64,000 nucleotides of DNA, taken from positions 552,438 to 616,437 of the forward strand of contig NZ_RAZT01000003.1 of NCBI RefSeq assembly GCF_003626635.1, given 5' to 3'. A program made the translations under genes and the position numbers. This DNA is from Micromonospora musae. Its GTDB lineage: Bacteria; Actinomycetota; Actinomycetes; Mycobacteriales; Micromonosporaceae. Positions 5,933 to 15,026 of this stretch are shown in pieces. Position 1 is the first letter of the stretch. Every line of letters starts with the position of its first letter. A model generated the notes under the pieces. It ran no database searches. It saw nothing but the letters and a program-made list of their open reading frames with translations, and was not told the DNA's origin.

Positions 5933-8533
5933 TTACCGTGCCAGGAGAGTGCGGGCACCCTGGGTAATGGCTTCTTCAGAGACCAGAACCTGACGCGCGG
6001 CCGGACCTAATGGTACAAACGAGTCAACTCCGGCTACTCGCCGCGCCGCACCGACATATCCGGCATCGACCAGTGCGGCGAGCACGCCCTCGCCGACCCC
6101 GCCGGAGCGGCGCGTCTCGTCCACCACCAGCACCCGCCCGGTCGCCGAGGCCTCCCGCATGATGTCCGCCACCGGCAGCGGGGCGAGCCAGCGCAGGTCC
6201 ACCACCCGGGTGCCGACCCCCTCGTCGGCGAGCACCGCCGCCGCCCGCAGCGACAGGCGAACGCCGTTACCGAACGTGATGATCGTCAGATCCTCGGCGG
6301 ACCCCACTCCGTACACCCGGGCCCGCCCGATCGGCACGTGCCCGCTCGCCCAGGCGCCCGGCTCCGCGTAGCCGGCGAGCCACTCGCCGTCGCCCTCGGT
6401 GTAGAGGTCCCGGGTGTGGTAGAGCGCGATCGGCTCCAGGAAGACGCAGACGCTGCCGTCCACCGCCGCGCTGGCCAGGCAGGTACGCAGCATGGGCGCG
6501 GCGTCGTCCGGCCGCGCCGGCACCGCGATCACCAGACCGGGAACGTCCCGGAGTACGGCCACCGAGTTGTCGTTGTGGAAGTGCCCGCCGAAGCCCTCCT
6601 GGTACGCCAGGCCGGCCACCCGCACCACCATCGGATTGCGGTACGCCCCCTGGGAGAAGAACTGCATGGTGGCCGCCTCGCCGCGCAGCTGGTCCTCGGC
6701 GTTGTGCAGGTACGCCAGGTACTGGATCTCGGGCACCGGCAGCATTCCGGCCAGCCCGGCGCCCAACCCGAGCCCGAGCACCGACGTCTCGTCGAGCAGG
6801 GTGTCGAAGACCCGGGCCGGCCCGAAGCGGTCGCGCAGCCCCTTCGTCACCCCGTACACGCCGCCCTTCGCGGCCACGTCCTCGCCGAAGACCGCCATCT
6901 CCTCGTGGTCGAGCATTCCGTCGCTGAGCGCCGCGTTGATGCTCTGCGCCAGCGTCAACGGCCCGGCCAGCTCCGGGAGCCGGCCGCCGAACGTCGCGTC
7001 GCGGGCCGCCGCGCCCGGGCCCGCGGCCCGCGCGGCGGCCTCGGCCACCGCCCTGGCCAGCCGCGCCGGCCGCCGGGGGGCCAGCGGCGCGACCACGTCG
7101 GCCGCGCCCGTCAGCTTCGGCTCGCCGATCACCACCTCGGCGACGCGGCGCACCAGCCAGCCGATCTCGTCGTACCGGGCCAGCAGCTCCTCGCCACCGG
7201 CCACTCCCGCCTCGACCAGCAGCCGCGCCGTGGCCGCCACCGGATCCCGGTCGAGGTCCCTGGCGAGCTCCGCCGGGCTGCGGTACGCCGTCTCGGCGTC
7301 CGCGCCCGCGTGCCCCATCAGCCGGACCGTACGCAGGTGCAGGACCGCCGGGCGCCGGTGCCGGCGCACCCAGGCGGCCGCCTCTTCCGCCGCCGTGTAC
7401 GCCCGCACCGGGTCGCTGCCGTCGGCGGCGAAGTAGCGGATGCCCGGCTTGGACCGCAGGGCCGCCTCCACCCAGCCCTGCGGCGTCCGAACGCTGATGC
7501 CGAGGCCGTTGTCCTCGCAGACGAAGAGCACCGGGATGCGCAGGCCGGTGTGGTCGTACCAGCCCGCCGTGTTGAACGCGGCGGTGGCGCTGGCATGGTT
7601 GATCGAGGCGTCGCCGAACGAGCAGACGACGATCGAGTCGGACGGCCAGGTCGGGCTCTCGCTCGCCTCGTCGCCGGCGTCCACCCCGCCGGCCCGTCGG
7701 GTCTCCCGCCGGCGCAGCCGCTCGACGGCGAGCCCCATGCCGACGGCCCGGGGCAGGTGCGAGGCGATGGTGGAGGTGGTCGGCACGACCGCGAGGTCGG
7801 GGTGGCCGAAGACCTTGTGCCGGCCGCCGGCGATCGGTTCCCGGGCCGAGGCGACGACACCGCGCAGCACGTCCCCGGCCGCCTCCGCGTACGCCCAGGG
7901 GCGCTCCGGCCGCGCCGCAGCGCCCACGGCGTCCTGAGGGCCCTCGGCGGCCTCCCGCCCACCGTCGGCCCCGGTCGGGGCCTCGTCCGCCCCGTGGGCG
8001 GCCCGCGCCGAGTCCTCGGGCGCGGCGGCGCCCGCGTCGGGCTGCTCGTCGGACGACTCGCCGGCAGCGTCGAAGAGTCCCACTCCCACGTCGGAGGCGT
8101 CCGCGGCCGCCTCGCGCCCCAGATCGGACGGCGAGTGGGCGGCCGAATCGGCCGGATGCGCCACGGCCGCCTCAGCGGCCGGGCCGGCCGCGCCCTGGGC
8201 CGCGCGGACGCAGTAGAACGCGCCGGAGCGGTAGTGCAGCAGGGCCGGATCGGTCGGCTGCAGCACGGCGGCGACCAGGGCGTTTGCCTCGTGGCCGGCC
8301 GAGCCGATGGTGTAGAAGCCCTCGCCGAAGCTGCGCAGCCAGCGCCCGGCCAGATCCAGCTGCCGGCTGGTGACCTGTGCGTCGAAGATGTCGAGGGCCT
8401 GCGCGCCGGTCAGCGTCGCGCCGTCGGTGACCGGTTCGGCCGGGTCACGTCGGCGCGCGGTCGGGCCCAGCGCGGCCAGGGTCTCCCGGAACCGGTCGTC
8501 GAGATCTTGCGGGGTGGTCACGTCCGACAGCAT
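5933..8533 (-). CDS. Fused alpha/beta 2-oxoacid dehydrogenase E1, with a low-complexity insert
   Basis: This thiamine-diphosphate enzyme fuses E1-alpha (residues 1-480) and E1-beta (about 520-866). The alpha part has the ThDP motif Gly-Asp-Ala-Ser-Ile-Asn followed by Cys-Glu-Asp-Asn-Gly. The beta part has Phe-Gly-Glu-Asp-Val-Ala and the C-terminal transketolase region Val-Val-Asp-Glu-Thr-Arg. Such fusions act like branched-chain or related 2-oxoacid dehydrogenase E1, decarboxylating the acid and passing the acyl group to an E2 lipoyl protein. No E2 or E3 gene is nearby. About residues 114-210 (DNA 7904-8194) are Ala/Asp/Glu/Gly-rich low complexity inserted in the alpha domain, where relatives run straight through. 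The ATG at 8533 is preferred over a GTG at 8569. Confidence 0.85.
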   Translation of the reverse strand: MLSDVTTPQDLDDRFRETLAALGPTARRRDPAEPVTDGATLTGAQALDIFDAQVTSRQLDLAGRWLRSFGEGFYTIGSAGHEANALVAAVLQPTDPALLHYRSGAFYCVRAAQGAAGPAAEAAVAHPADSAAHSPSDLGREAAADASDVGVGLFDAAGESSDEQPDAGAAAPEDSARAAHGADEAPTGADGGREAAEGPQDAVGAAARPERPWAYAEAAGDVLRGVVASAREPIAGGRHKVFGHPDLAVVPTTSTIASHLPRAVGMGLAVERLRRRETRRAGGVDAGDEASESPTWPSDSIVVCSFGDASINHASATAAFNTAGWYDHTGLRIPVLFVCEDNGLGISVRTPQGWVEAALRSKPGIRYFAADGSDPVRAYTAAEEAAAWVRRHRRPAVLHLRTVRLMGHAGADAETAYRSPAELARDLDRDPVAATARLLVEAGVAGGEELLARYDEIGWLVRRVAEVVIGEPKLTGAADVVAPLAPRRPARLARAVAEAAARAAGPGAAARDATFGGRLPELAGPLTLAQSINAALSDGMLDHEEMAVFGEDVAAKGGVYGVTKGLRDRFGPARVFDTLLDETSVLGLGLGAGLAGMLPVPEIQYLAYLHNAEDQLRGEAATMQFFSQGAYRNPMVVRVAGLAYQEGFGGHFHNDNSVAVLRDVPGLVIAVPARPDDAAPMLRTCLASAAVDGSVCVFLEPIALYHTRDLYTEGDGEWLAGYAEPGAWASGHVPIGRARVYGVGSAEDLTIITFGNGVRLSLRAAAVLADEGVGTRVVDLRWLAPLPVADIMREASATGRVLVVDETRRSGGVGEGVLAALVDAGYVGAARRVAGVDSFVPLGPAARQVLVSEEAITQGARTLLAR

Positions 8534-8587
8534 TACCGACGCACGCCCGTCGCGCCCAGTCGGACACACACCACCCGGGCCGGGACG

Positions 8588-9067
8588 CTACGTCCCGCAG
8601 CCCTGCGGGCGGCCGCCGTCGGAGACCTTGTGCACCAGGTCGCGCAGGGCGGCGAGTTCGCCGGTGGTGAGCCCGTCGAGCAGTCGGGAGTCCGACATCA
8701 CCTCGTGTACGCGCTGCCGCATCAGCCGGCCGGCGTCGGTGACCACCAGCGTCTTCTGCCGGCGGTCGGCGGGGTCGACCCGGCGCTGCACCAGGCCGGC
8801 CTGCTCCAGCTTGTCGACGAGAGCTGTCACGTTGGACCGGTCGCACTGCAGCTGCTCGGCGAGGTCGCGGGCCGGCAACGGCCGGTCCGGGTCCAGTTCG
8901 TAGAGCGCGCGGGCGACCGCCGGGGTCAGACCGAGCGAGCCGATCTCGGTGTCCTGCTGCTGCCGGATGGCGAAGGCGACGTGCATGATCCTGCGCACCG
9001 TCTCGGCCGCCAGCCCGGAGCGGCCACCCGGATCGGGGCGGGCCGCGGGAACGGCGGGCAACGTCAT
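8588..9067 (-). CDS. MarR family transcriptional regulator
   Basis: A 159-residue winged-helix MarR repressor. The recognition region reads Leu-Ala-Glu-Gln-Leu-Gln-Cys-Asp-Arg-Ser-Asn-Val-Thr-Ala-Leu-Val-Asp-Lys-Leu, then the wing Arg-x-Val-Asp-Pro-Ala-Asp-Arg-Arg-Gln-Lys. The cysteine in the recognition helix is worth noting as a possible redox switch, given the peroxiredoxin nearby, but this is inference. It sits 54 bases upstream of the fused E1 gene on the same strand and could control that gene or an unlinked target. Confidence 0.88.
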   Translation of the reverse strand: MTLPAVPAARPDPGGRSGLAAETVRRIMHVAFAIRQQQDTEIGSLGLTPAVARALYELDPDRPLPARDLAEQLQCDRSNVTALVDKLEQAGLVQRRVDPADRRQKTLVVTDAGRLMRQRVHEVMSDSRLLDGLTTGELAALRDLVHKVSDGGRPQGCGT

Positions 9068-9119
9068 GGCGTCGAGTCTACGGAGCCGCGGCGTAGTCGA
9101 TCATCGGCGTCAGAAGCAG

Positions 9120-9524
9120 TCAGGCGGGGAGGAAGGAGAAGCGGACCTGGCGGGTGGGGTTGTCGCCGTTGGTGTCGACCAGGCAGATCGACTGCCAGGT
9201 GCCGAGCGCGAGTCGCCCGCCGAGCACCGGCACCGAGGCGTACGGCGGAACGAGGGCGGGCAGCACGTGGTCCCGACCGTGGCCGCGCGACCCGTGCCGG
9301 TGCCGCCAGCGGTCGTCGGTCGGCAGCAGCTCGTCCAACGCGGTGAGCAGGTCGTCGTCGGAGCCGGACCCGGTCTCGATCAGCGCCAGCCCGGCCGTGG
9401 CGTGCGGCACGAAGACGTGCAGCAGGCCGTCGCCCTCGCCCGAGACGAAGTTCTGCGCCTCGGCGGTGATGTCCCGGACGGCGGGCCGGGAACCGGTCTG
9501 GACGGTGATCACTTCGCTGCGCAT
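9120..9524 (-). CDS. YjbQ-type secondary thiamine-phosphate synthase-like protein
   Basis: A 134-residue YjbQ/UPF0047 domain. Diagnostic segments are Asp-Ile-Thr-Ala-Glu, Val-Phe-Val-Pro-His-Ala-Thr-Ala-Gly-Leu-Ala-Leu-Ile-Glu, the His/Asp-rich Asp-Arg-Trp-Arg-His-Arg-His-Gly loop and the end Leu-Gly-Thr-Trp-Gln-Ser-Ile-Cys-Leu-Val-Asp. Family members show weak thiamine-phosphate synthase activity and bind metal. The true role is debated. The start was placed at the second of two close ATGs (9524), right before Ser-Glu-Val-Ile-Thr-Val. It is adjacent to a ThDP-dependent enzyme gene, which may be coincidental. Confidence 0.85.
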   Translation of the reverse strand: MRSEVITVQTGSRPAVRDITAEAQNFVSGEGDGLLHVFVPHATAGLALIETGSGSDDDLLTALDELLPTDDRWRHRHGSRGHGRDHVLPALVPPYASVPVLGGRLALGTWQSICLVDTNGDNPTRQVRFSFLPA

Positions 9525-9550
9525 ACGTCGCATTCTGCCGGAGCCGGGGG

Positions 9551-9922
9551 TCAGGAGCCGCCGCCACCGCCGGAGTCGCCGCCCCCGCCGCCACCGCCGG
9601 AGTCCCCGCCGCCGGACCAGCCGCCGCCCCACCGGTGGTGGGTCGAGTCCCACCACGAGTACGAGTCGGGCGGGCCCTGGTGCGGGATGACGGTGTCGGC
9701 GTGCCGCCGACGCGGCGCCGGAATCCCGGAGCGCCGTCGGGGCGCCGGGGCCCGCAGCCCGCCCACGAGCAGGACCGCGCCGAGAACCACGCCCAGCCCG
9801 GCGACGAGCGCCACCGGCAGCGCGGCGGAGTCACGGACCAGCAGCACAGGCACCACCGGGAGCGCCAGGAGCACGCCCGCCGTCAGGAGAAGCGCGCCCG
9901 AGACCGTTCGCCGCCCATTCAT
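9551..9922 (-). CDS. Small membrane protein with Gly/Ser-rich tail
   Basis: A 123-residue protein with two hydrophobic helices (about residues 7-29 and 34-56), a basic linker with repeated Arg, and a Trp/His-containing segment. It ends in a tail of Gly and Asp-Ser repeats over the last 30 residues. I recognise no domain. The topology suggests both helices in the membrane with the flexible tail on one face. The low-complexity tail probably varies among strains. Confidence 0.6.
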   Translation of the reverse strand: MNGRRTVSGALLLTAGVLLALPVVPVLLVRDSAALPVALVAGLGVVLGAVLLVGGLRAPAPRRRSGIPAPRRRHADTVIPHQGPPDSYSWWDSTHHRWGGGWSGGGDSGGGGGGGDSGGGGGS

Positions 9923-10098
9923 GTCGGCATGCTATTGAGAACGGACAAGCGGGCCGGGAGAGGTGGCGAAACCCCCAAAGTTACCGACGGGTACGTGTGT
10001 TCAGCGTCGCGTCCGAGGCACCTAGACGTGACGGCGGGTGCCAGCAGAGGGCAGGATGGCGCTAGAGACCTATCCCACACACAACCGAGGGACCGCCT

Positions 10099-12843
10099 GT
10101 GGCTACGGAACGCAAGCGCCCGGTGATCACTGCCGGCCTGCCGAGCCAGCTCCCGGACATCGACCCGGACGAAACCAGCGAATGGGTCGAGTCGCTCGAC
10201 GGGGTCATCGACGAGCGCGGAACCAAGCGCGCTCGCTACGTGATGCTGCGCCTGCTCGAGCGCGCTCGGGAGCGCCAGGTCGGGGTTCCGTCCCTGACCA
10301 CCACGGACTACATCAACACCATCGCCCCCGAGCGGGAGCCGTGGTTCCCGGGTGACGAGCACATCGAACGGCGGATCCGGGCCTACATCCGGTGGAACGC
10401 GGCGATGCTCGTGCACCGGGCGCAGCGTCCCGAGATCGGTGTCGGTGGACACATCTCCACCTTCGCCAGCTCGGCGTCGCTCTACGAGGTGGGCTTCAAC
10501 CACTTCTTCCGTGGCAAGAACCACCCGGGCGGTGGCGACCAGATCTTCTACCAGGGTCACGCCTCCCCCGGCATGTACGCCCGGGCGTTCCTCGAGGGGC
10601 GGCTGAGCGAGAACCAGCTGGACGGGTTCCGGCAGGAGCTGTCGCACCCGGGTGGCGCGCTGCCGTCGTACCCGCACCCGCGGCTGATGTCGGACTTCTG
10701 GGAGTTCCCCACCGTCTCGATGGGTCTCGGCGGCCTGAACGCGATCTACCAGGCGCGGTTCAACCGCTACCTGCACCACCGGGGCATCAAGGACACCTCC
10801 GACCAGCGCGTCTGGGCCTACCTCGGCGACGGCGAGATGGACGAGCCGGAGACGCTCGGCGCGATCGGTGTGGCCGCCCGCGAGGAGCTGGACAACCTCA
10901 CCTTCGTGATCAACTGCAACCTGCAGCGGCTGGACGGCCCGGTCCGGGGCAACGGCAAGGTCATGCAGGAGCTGGAGGCGTTCTTCCGGGGCGCAGGGTG
11001 GAACGTCATCAAGGTCGTCTGGGGCCGCGAGTGGGACCCGCTGCTCGCCGCGGACACCGACGGCGCGCTGGTGAACCTGATGAACACCACCCCGGACGGC
11101 GACTACCAGACCTACAAGGCGGAGTCCGGCGCGTACATCCGGGAGCACTTCTTCGGGCGCGACCCGCGCACCCGCAAGATGGTCGAGCACCTCAGCGACG
11201 ACGAGATCTGGAACCTCAAGCGGGGTGGCCACGACTACCGCAAGCTCTACGCGGCCTACAAGGCGGCGACGGAGCACACCGGCCAGCCGACCGTGATCCT
11301 CGCCAAGACGATCAAGGGCTGGACGCTCGGCTCGCACTTCGAGGCCCGCAACGCGACCCACCAGATGAAGAAGCTGACGCTGGAGGATCTGAAGACCTTC
11401 CGCGACCGCCTCTACCTGGACATCCCGGACTCGGCGCTGGAGGAGAACCCCTACCTGCCGCCGTACTTCCACCCGGGCGAGAAGTCCGACGAGATCGCGT
11501 ACCTGCACGAGCGGCGTCAGCAGCTCGGTGGCTACCTGCCGTCGCGCCGGACCGACTCGAAGCGGCTGGTCATCCCCGGGCCGGAGCGCTTCGCCGACGT
11601 CAAGCGGGGGTCGGGCAAGCAGAAGGTGGCCACCACGATGGCCTTCGTCCGCCTGCTCAAGGACATGATGAAGGACAAGGAGTTCGGCAAGCGCTGGGTG
11701 CCGATCATCCCGGACGAGGCCCGCACCTTCGGCATGGACTCGCTCTTCCCGACGGCGAAGATCTACTCGCCGCACGGGCAGCGTTACACCTCCGTGGACC
11801 GGGAGCTCTTCCTGTCCTACAAGGAGGCGACCGTCGGGCAGATCCTGCACGAGGGCATCAACGAGGCCGGCTCGGTCGCGTCGTTCACCGCCGCCGGCTC
11901 GGCGTACGCCACGCACGACGAGCCGATGATCCCGATGTACATGTTCTACTCGATGTTCGGGTTCCAGCGCACCGCGGACGGGCTCTGGGCGGCCGCCGAC
12001 CAGATGGCGCGGGGCTTCCTGCTCGGCGCCACCGCCGGTCGGACCACGCTCAACGGTGAGGGTCTTCAGCACGAGGACGGCCACTCGCTCCTGATCGCCG
12101 CCACCAACCCGGCGGTGGTCGCGTACGACCCGGCGTTCGCGTTCGAGATCGCGCACATCGTCGAGAACGGTCTGCACCGGATGTACGGCGAGGCGCAGGA
12201 GAACGTCTTCTACTACCTCACCGTCTACAACGAGCCGATCTTCCAGCCGGCCGAGCCGGAGGGCGTGGACGTCGAGGGCATCGTCAAGGGCGTGTACCGC
12301 TACGCGGCCGCGCCGAAGCTGGACGGCGCAGCGCCGAAGGCGAACATCCTGGCCTCCGGCACCGGCATGCAGTGGGCGCTCAAGGCGCAGCAGCTGCTGG
12401 CCCAGGACTGGGGGGTGGCCGCCGACGTGTGGTCGGTGACCTCCTGGACCGAGCTGCGCCGCGACGCGGTGGAGTGCGAGGAGTACAACCTCCTCAACCC
12501 GGGTGCCGAGCAGCGGGTGCCGTACGTGGCCCGGAAGCTGGCCGACGCGGACGGGCCGAAGGTCGCGGTCAGCGACTTCATGCGCGCCGTGCCGGACCTG
12601 ATCGCCCGCTGGGTACCGGGTGACTACACCTCGCTGGGCACCGACGGGTTCGGCATGTCGGACACCCGGCACGCCCTGCGCCGGCACTTCCACGTCGACG
12701 CCGAGTCGGTGGCGGTCGCCACGCTGCGGCAGCTCGCGATGCGCGGCACGGTTCCGGCGAACGTGCCGAGCGAGGCGGCGAAGAAGTACGCGATCGACGA
12801 CGTGAGCGCGGCCCCGGTCGGCGAGACCGGCGGCGACAGCTGA
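10099..12843 (+). CDS. aceE: Pyruvate dehydrogenase E1 component, homodimeric AceE
   Basis: A 914-residue homodimeric E1 that decarboxylates pyruvate with thiamine diphosphate and acetylates the lipoyl groups of E2. The ThDP site is [10 protein letters not shown] ... Val-Ile-Asn-Cys-Asn. Family blocks include Gly-Gly-His-Ile-Ser-Thr-Phe and [11 protein letters not shown]. Length and order match actinobacterial AceE (about 900-930). The start is GTG at 10099 with GAGGGA upstream. E2/E3 genes are elsewhere, as usual for actinobacteria. A strong hairpin at 12858-12892 ends the unit. Confidence 0.97.
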   Translation: MATERKRPVITAGLPSQLPDIDPDETSEWVESLDGVIDERGTKRARYVMLRLLERARERQVGVPSLTTTDYINTIAPEREPWFPGDEHIERRIRAYIRWNAAMLVHRAQRPEIGVGGHISTFASSASLYEVGFNHFFRGKNHPGGGDQIFYQGHASPGMYARAFLEGRLSENQLDGFRQELSHPGGALPSYPHPRLMSDFWEFPTVSMGLGGLNAIYQARFNRYLHHRGIKDTSDQRVWAYLGDGEMDEPETLGAIGVAAREELDNLTFVINCNLQRLDGPVRGNGKVMQELEAFFRGAGWNVIKVVWGREWDPLLAADTDGALVNLMNTTPDGDYQTYKAESGAYIREHFFGRDPRTRKMVEHLSDDEIWNLKRGGHDYRKLYAAYKAATEHTGQPTVILAKTIKGWTLGSHFEARNATHQMKKLTLEDLKTFRDRLYLDIPDSALEENPYLPPYFHPGEKSDEIAYLHERRQQLGGYLPSRRTDSKRLVIPGPERFADVKRGSGKQKVATTMAFVRLLKDMMKDKEFGKRWVPIIPDEARTFGMDSLFPTAKIYSPHGQRYTSVDRELFLSYKEATVGQILHEGINEAGSVASFTAAGSAYATHDEPMIPMYMFYSMFGFQRTADGLWAAADQMARGFLLGATAGRTTLNGEGLQHEDGHSLLIAATNPAVVAYDPAFAFEIAHIVENGLHRMYGEAQENVFYYLTVYNEPIFQPAEPEGVDVEGIVKGVYRYAAAPKLDGAAPKANILASGTGMQWALKAQQLLAQDWGVAADVWSVTSWTELRRDAVECEEYNLLNPGAEQRVPYVARKLADADGPKVAVSDFMRAVPDLIARWVPGDYTSLGTDGFGMSDTRHALRRHFHVDAESVAVATLRQLAMRGTVPANVPSEAAKKYAIDDVSAAPVGETGGDS

Positions 12844-12857
12844 CCGCACCCGTCCGC

Positions 12858-12892
12858 ACGAAGGGCCCGCGCAGATCGCGCGGGCCCTTCGT
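12858..12892 (+). terminator. Terminator of aceE
   Basis: A perfect 15-base stem (12858-12872 with 12878-12892) and a 5-base loop lie 15 bases after the aceE stop. The outer arms read ACGAAGG/CCTTCGT, so the downstream side has CTTCGTCGTT. The core GGGCCCGCGC recurs in the fabF terminator at 27386-27418. Confidence 0.85.
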
Positions 12893-13042
12893 CGTTCCCG
12901 GGCCGGTTCCCGGTGTACGGGTGCTGCCGCCCCGCAGGGCCGAGGTGGCTTCTGCGCGGGCGGAGGAGCAAGCGATGGCCCGGTGCCCCTGGCGGGGACG
13001 CCGGGCCACCACCATCGCGGGTGACGCCGGGGGCGGGCCCGG

Positions 13043-13489
13043 TCAGCCGACGGCGGCCAGGTCGGTCAGCCGGGCCAACGACTCCTCCAGATCGGCGCCG
13101 ACCCGACGCAGACCGAGCCGGAGCAGGGCGGCCTTGACCGGACCGGCCGGCCACCGTACGACGATCAGCCGCACGACGGTGCCGCCCTCCTCCTCGTCGG
13201 GAGTGAGCTGTACGTAGATCTCGGTGCGCGCCTCCGCTCGGGCGCCGGCACCCTTGGCGCGCTCGCGCCACCCGATCAGGGTCGGCTCCTGAAAGGCGAT
13301 CACCTCGGCTTCGTGTGCCGAGCCGCGCCCGGCCTGGACCCGTTGCCGCCGCCCGAAGCCCTCACCCGAGAGAACTTCGGCCGCGCGAACCCCCGCCAGC
13401 CAGGCCGGCAACTGCTCGGCCCGCTGTACGACGTCCCAGACCGCTTCCACCGGCGCAACCACATGCGCACTACGTTCCACGAGGATCAT
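13043..13489 (-). CDS. SRPBCC (polyketide cyclase/START-like) protein
   Basis: A 148-residue hydrophobic-cavity protein. It starts with Val-Glu-Arg-Ser-Ala-His-Val-Val-Ala-Pro-Val-Glu-Ala-Val-Trp-Asp, followed by Leu-Pro-Ala-Trp-Leu-Ala-Gly-Val, both typical for the SRPBCC fold. The C-terminal helix Ala-Asp-Leu-Glu-Glu-Ser-Leu-Ala-Arg-Leu closes the cavity. It probably binds a lipid or other small hydrophobic ligand. No catalytic residues identify a reaction. It is divergently placed from the GH1 gene. Confidence 0.75.
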   Translation of the reverse strand: MILVERSAHVVAPVEAVWDVVQRAEQLPAWLAGVRAAEVLSGEGFGRRQRVQAGRGSAHEAEVIAFQEPTLIGWRERAKGAGARAEARTEIYVQLTPDEEEGGTVVRLIVVRWPAGPVKAALLRLGLRRVGADLEESLARLTDLAAVG

Positions 13490-13676
13490 TTCCGTCTTCC
13501 TCCAGTGAGGACATCCGCGATATTCGGCACTCTATGCGCAAATTTGGACGTACTGGGACGGGTTCGGAAAAAGACACGCCGAAAAGCATTGCGCGGACAG
13601 TCATGACGGCCTATAGCGCAATCCCGACTCGCGTCCTAGAGTCCCGAACACGTTTCACGTTGATCGGGAGGACGCC
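13490..13676. promoter_or_regulatory. Divergent upstream region of the beta-glucosidase operon
   Basis: These 187 bases are less GC-rich than the flanking genes and hold the start signals of two divergent genes. An ATTGCGC ... GCGCAAT inverted pair (about 13585-13622) with a long spacer, and a repeated ACGTTTCACGTT-like block before the ribosome binding site GGGAGG, are possible operator material for a sugar-responsive LacI-type regulator. I see no canonical CebR-like site. Confidence 0.3.
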
Positions 13677-15026
13677 ATGCCGACCGCACCGCTGCCGCAG
13701 TTTCCCGCCGGCTTCCGCTGGGGCGTCTCGACCTCGGCGTACCAGATCGAGGGCGCGGTCGGCGCCGACGGCCGCGGACCGTCCATCTGGGACACCTTCG
13801 CCCACTCCCCCGGGCGGATCGCCGACGGCAGCAGCGGCGACGTCGCCTGCGACCACTACCAGCGCCACCGCGAGGACGTCGCGCTCCTGGCCGGGCTCGG
13901 CGTCACCGCCTACCGCTTCTCCGTCGCCTGGGGGCGAATCCAACCCGGCGGCACCGGGCCGGCCCACCCCCGCGGACTCGACTTCTACGACCGGCTGGTC
14001 GACGACCTGCTCGCCCACGACATCGATCCGGTGGCCACCCTGTACCACTGGGACCTGCCCCAGCCGCTGGAGGATGCCGGCGGCTGGCTGGCCCGCGACA
14101 CCGCGGCCCGCTTCGCCGCGTACGCCGACCTCGTCGCCGCCCGCCTCGGCGACCGGGTCAAGCTCTGGATCACCCTGAACGAACCGTTCGTCCAGATGAG
14201 CCTCGGCTACGGCACCGGCGCGCACGCGCCCGGACGGACGCTGCTCTTCGACGCCTTCCCGGTCGCCCACCACCAGCTGCTCGGGCACGGGCTGGCAGTC
14301 GCCGCGCTACGGGCCCGCAGCGGCAGCCCGGTCGCGATCGCCAACAACTACTCGCCGGTGCGGGCGCTCGACGGAACCGACGCGGATCGGAGCGCCGCCG
14401 CCGCGTACGAGGCGCTGCACAACCGGCTCTTCACCGACCCGCTGCTCGGCCGGGGCTACCCGGAGGGAACGGTCGGCGACCCGTCCGTGGTGCGCGACGA
14501 GGACCTCGCCGTCATCGCCGCCCCGATCGACGTGCTCGGCGTCAACTACTACAACCCGACCGGGGTACGCGCCCCGCAGGAGGGTTCGCCGCTGCCGTTC
14601 GAGCTGGCGCCGCTGGACGGATACCCGAGGACGGCGTTCGACTGGCCGGTCGCCCCGGACGGGCTGCACGAGCTGCTCGGCTGGCTGCACCGCACGTACG
14701 GCGACGCGCTTCCGCCCGTCGAGATCACCGAGAGCGGCTGCGCGTACGACGACGTGCCCGACGCCGACGGACGCGTGCACGACCCGGAGCGCGTCGCGTA
14801 CCTGGACGGACACCTGCGCGCCGTACGGGCCGCGCTCGACGACGGGGTCGACGTACGCGGGTACTTCGTCTGGTCGCTGCTGGACAACTGGGAGTGGGCG
14901 GAGGGCTTCACCAAACGCTTCGGCCTGGTGCACGTCGACTACGCCACCCAGGCGCGTACGCCGAAGTCCTCGTACGCCTGGCTGCGGCACGCGATCGCGG
15001 CCGCGCGCCGGAAGCCGGCCCGGTGA
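13677..15026 (+). CDS. Glycoside hydrolase family 1 beta-glucosidase
   Basis: A 449-residue cytoplasmic GH1 enzyme that cleaves beta-linked glucosides such as cellobiose by retaining hydrolysis. The acid/base is Glu169 in Thr-Leu-Asn-Glu-Pro. The nucleophile is Glu352 in Ile-Thr-Glu-Ser-Gly, where Ser replaces the common Asn of the TENG motif. The opening Phe-Arg-Trp-Gly-Val-Ser-Thr-Ser-Ala-Tyr-Gln-Ile-Glu-Gly and the ending Trp-Ser-Leu-Leu-Asp-Asn-Trp-Glu-Trp are canonical. There is no signal peptide. Its stop overlaps the start of the MFS gene (GTGA), so the two form an uptake-and-cleave unit. Confidence 0.95.
   Translation: MPTAPLPQFPAGFRWGVSTSAYQIEGAVGADGRGPSIWDTFAHSPGRIADGSSGDVACDHYQRHREDVALLAGLGVTAYRFSVAWGRIQPGGTGPAHPRGLDFYDRLVDDLLAHDIDPVATLYHWDLPQPLEDAGGWLARDTAARFAAYADLVAARLGDRVKLWITLNEPFVQMSLGYGTGAHAPGRTLLFDAFPVAHHQLLGHGLAVAALRARSGSPVAIANNYSPVRALDGTDADRSAAAAYEALHNRLFTDPLLGRGYPEGTVGDPSVVRDEDLAVIAAPIDVLGVNYYNPTGVRAPQEGSPLPFELAPLDGYPRTAFDWPVAPDGLHELLGWLHRTYGDALPPVEITESGCAYDDVPDADGRVHDPERVAYLDGHLRAVRAALDDGVDVRGYFVWSLLDNWEWAEGFTKRFGLVHVDYATQARTPKSSYAWLRHAIAAARRKPAR

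Noticed and set aside
6338..9346. Very long open frame on the plus strand (about 1000 codons)
   Set aside because: It is antisense to the fused E1 and MarR genes. Codon-position GC and Arg/Gly/Pro-rich translation show it is a shadow caused by high GC.
9919..12849. Minus-strand open frame of 976 codons
   Set aside because: It lies opposite aceE, whose sequence is strongly conserved. The antisense translation has no recognisable motif.
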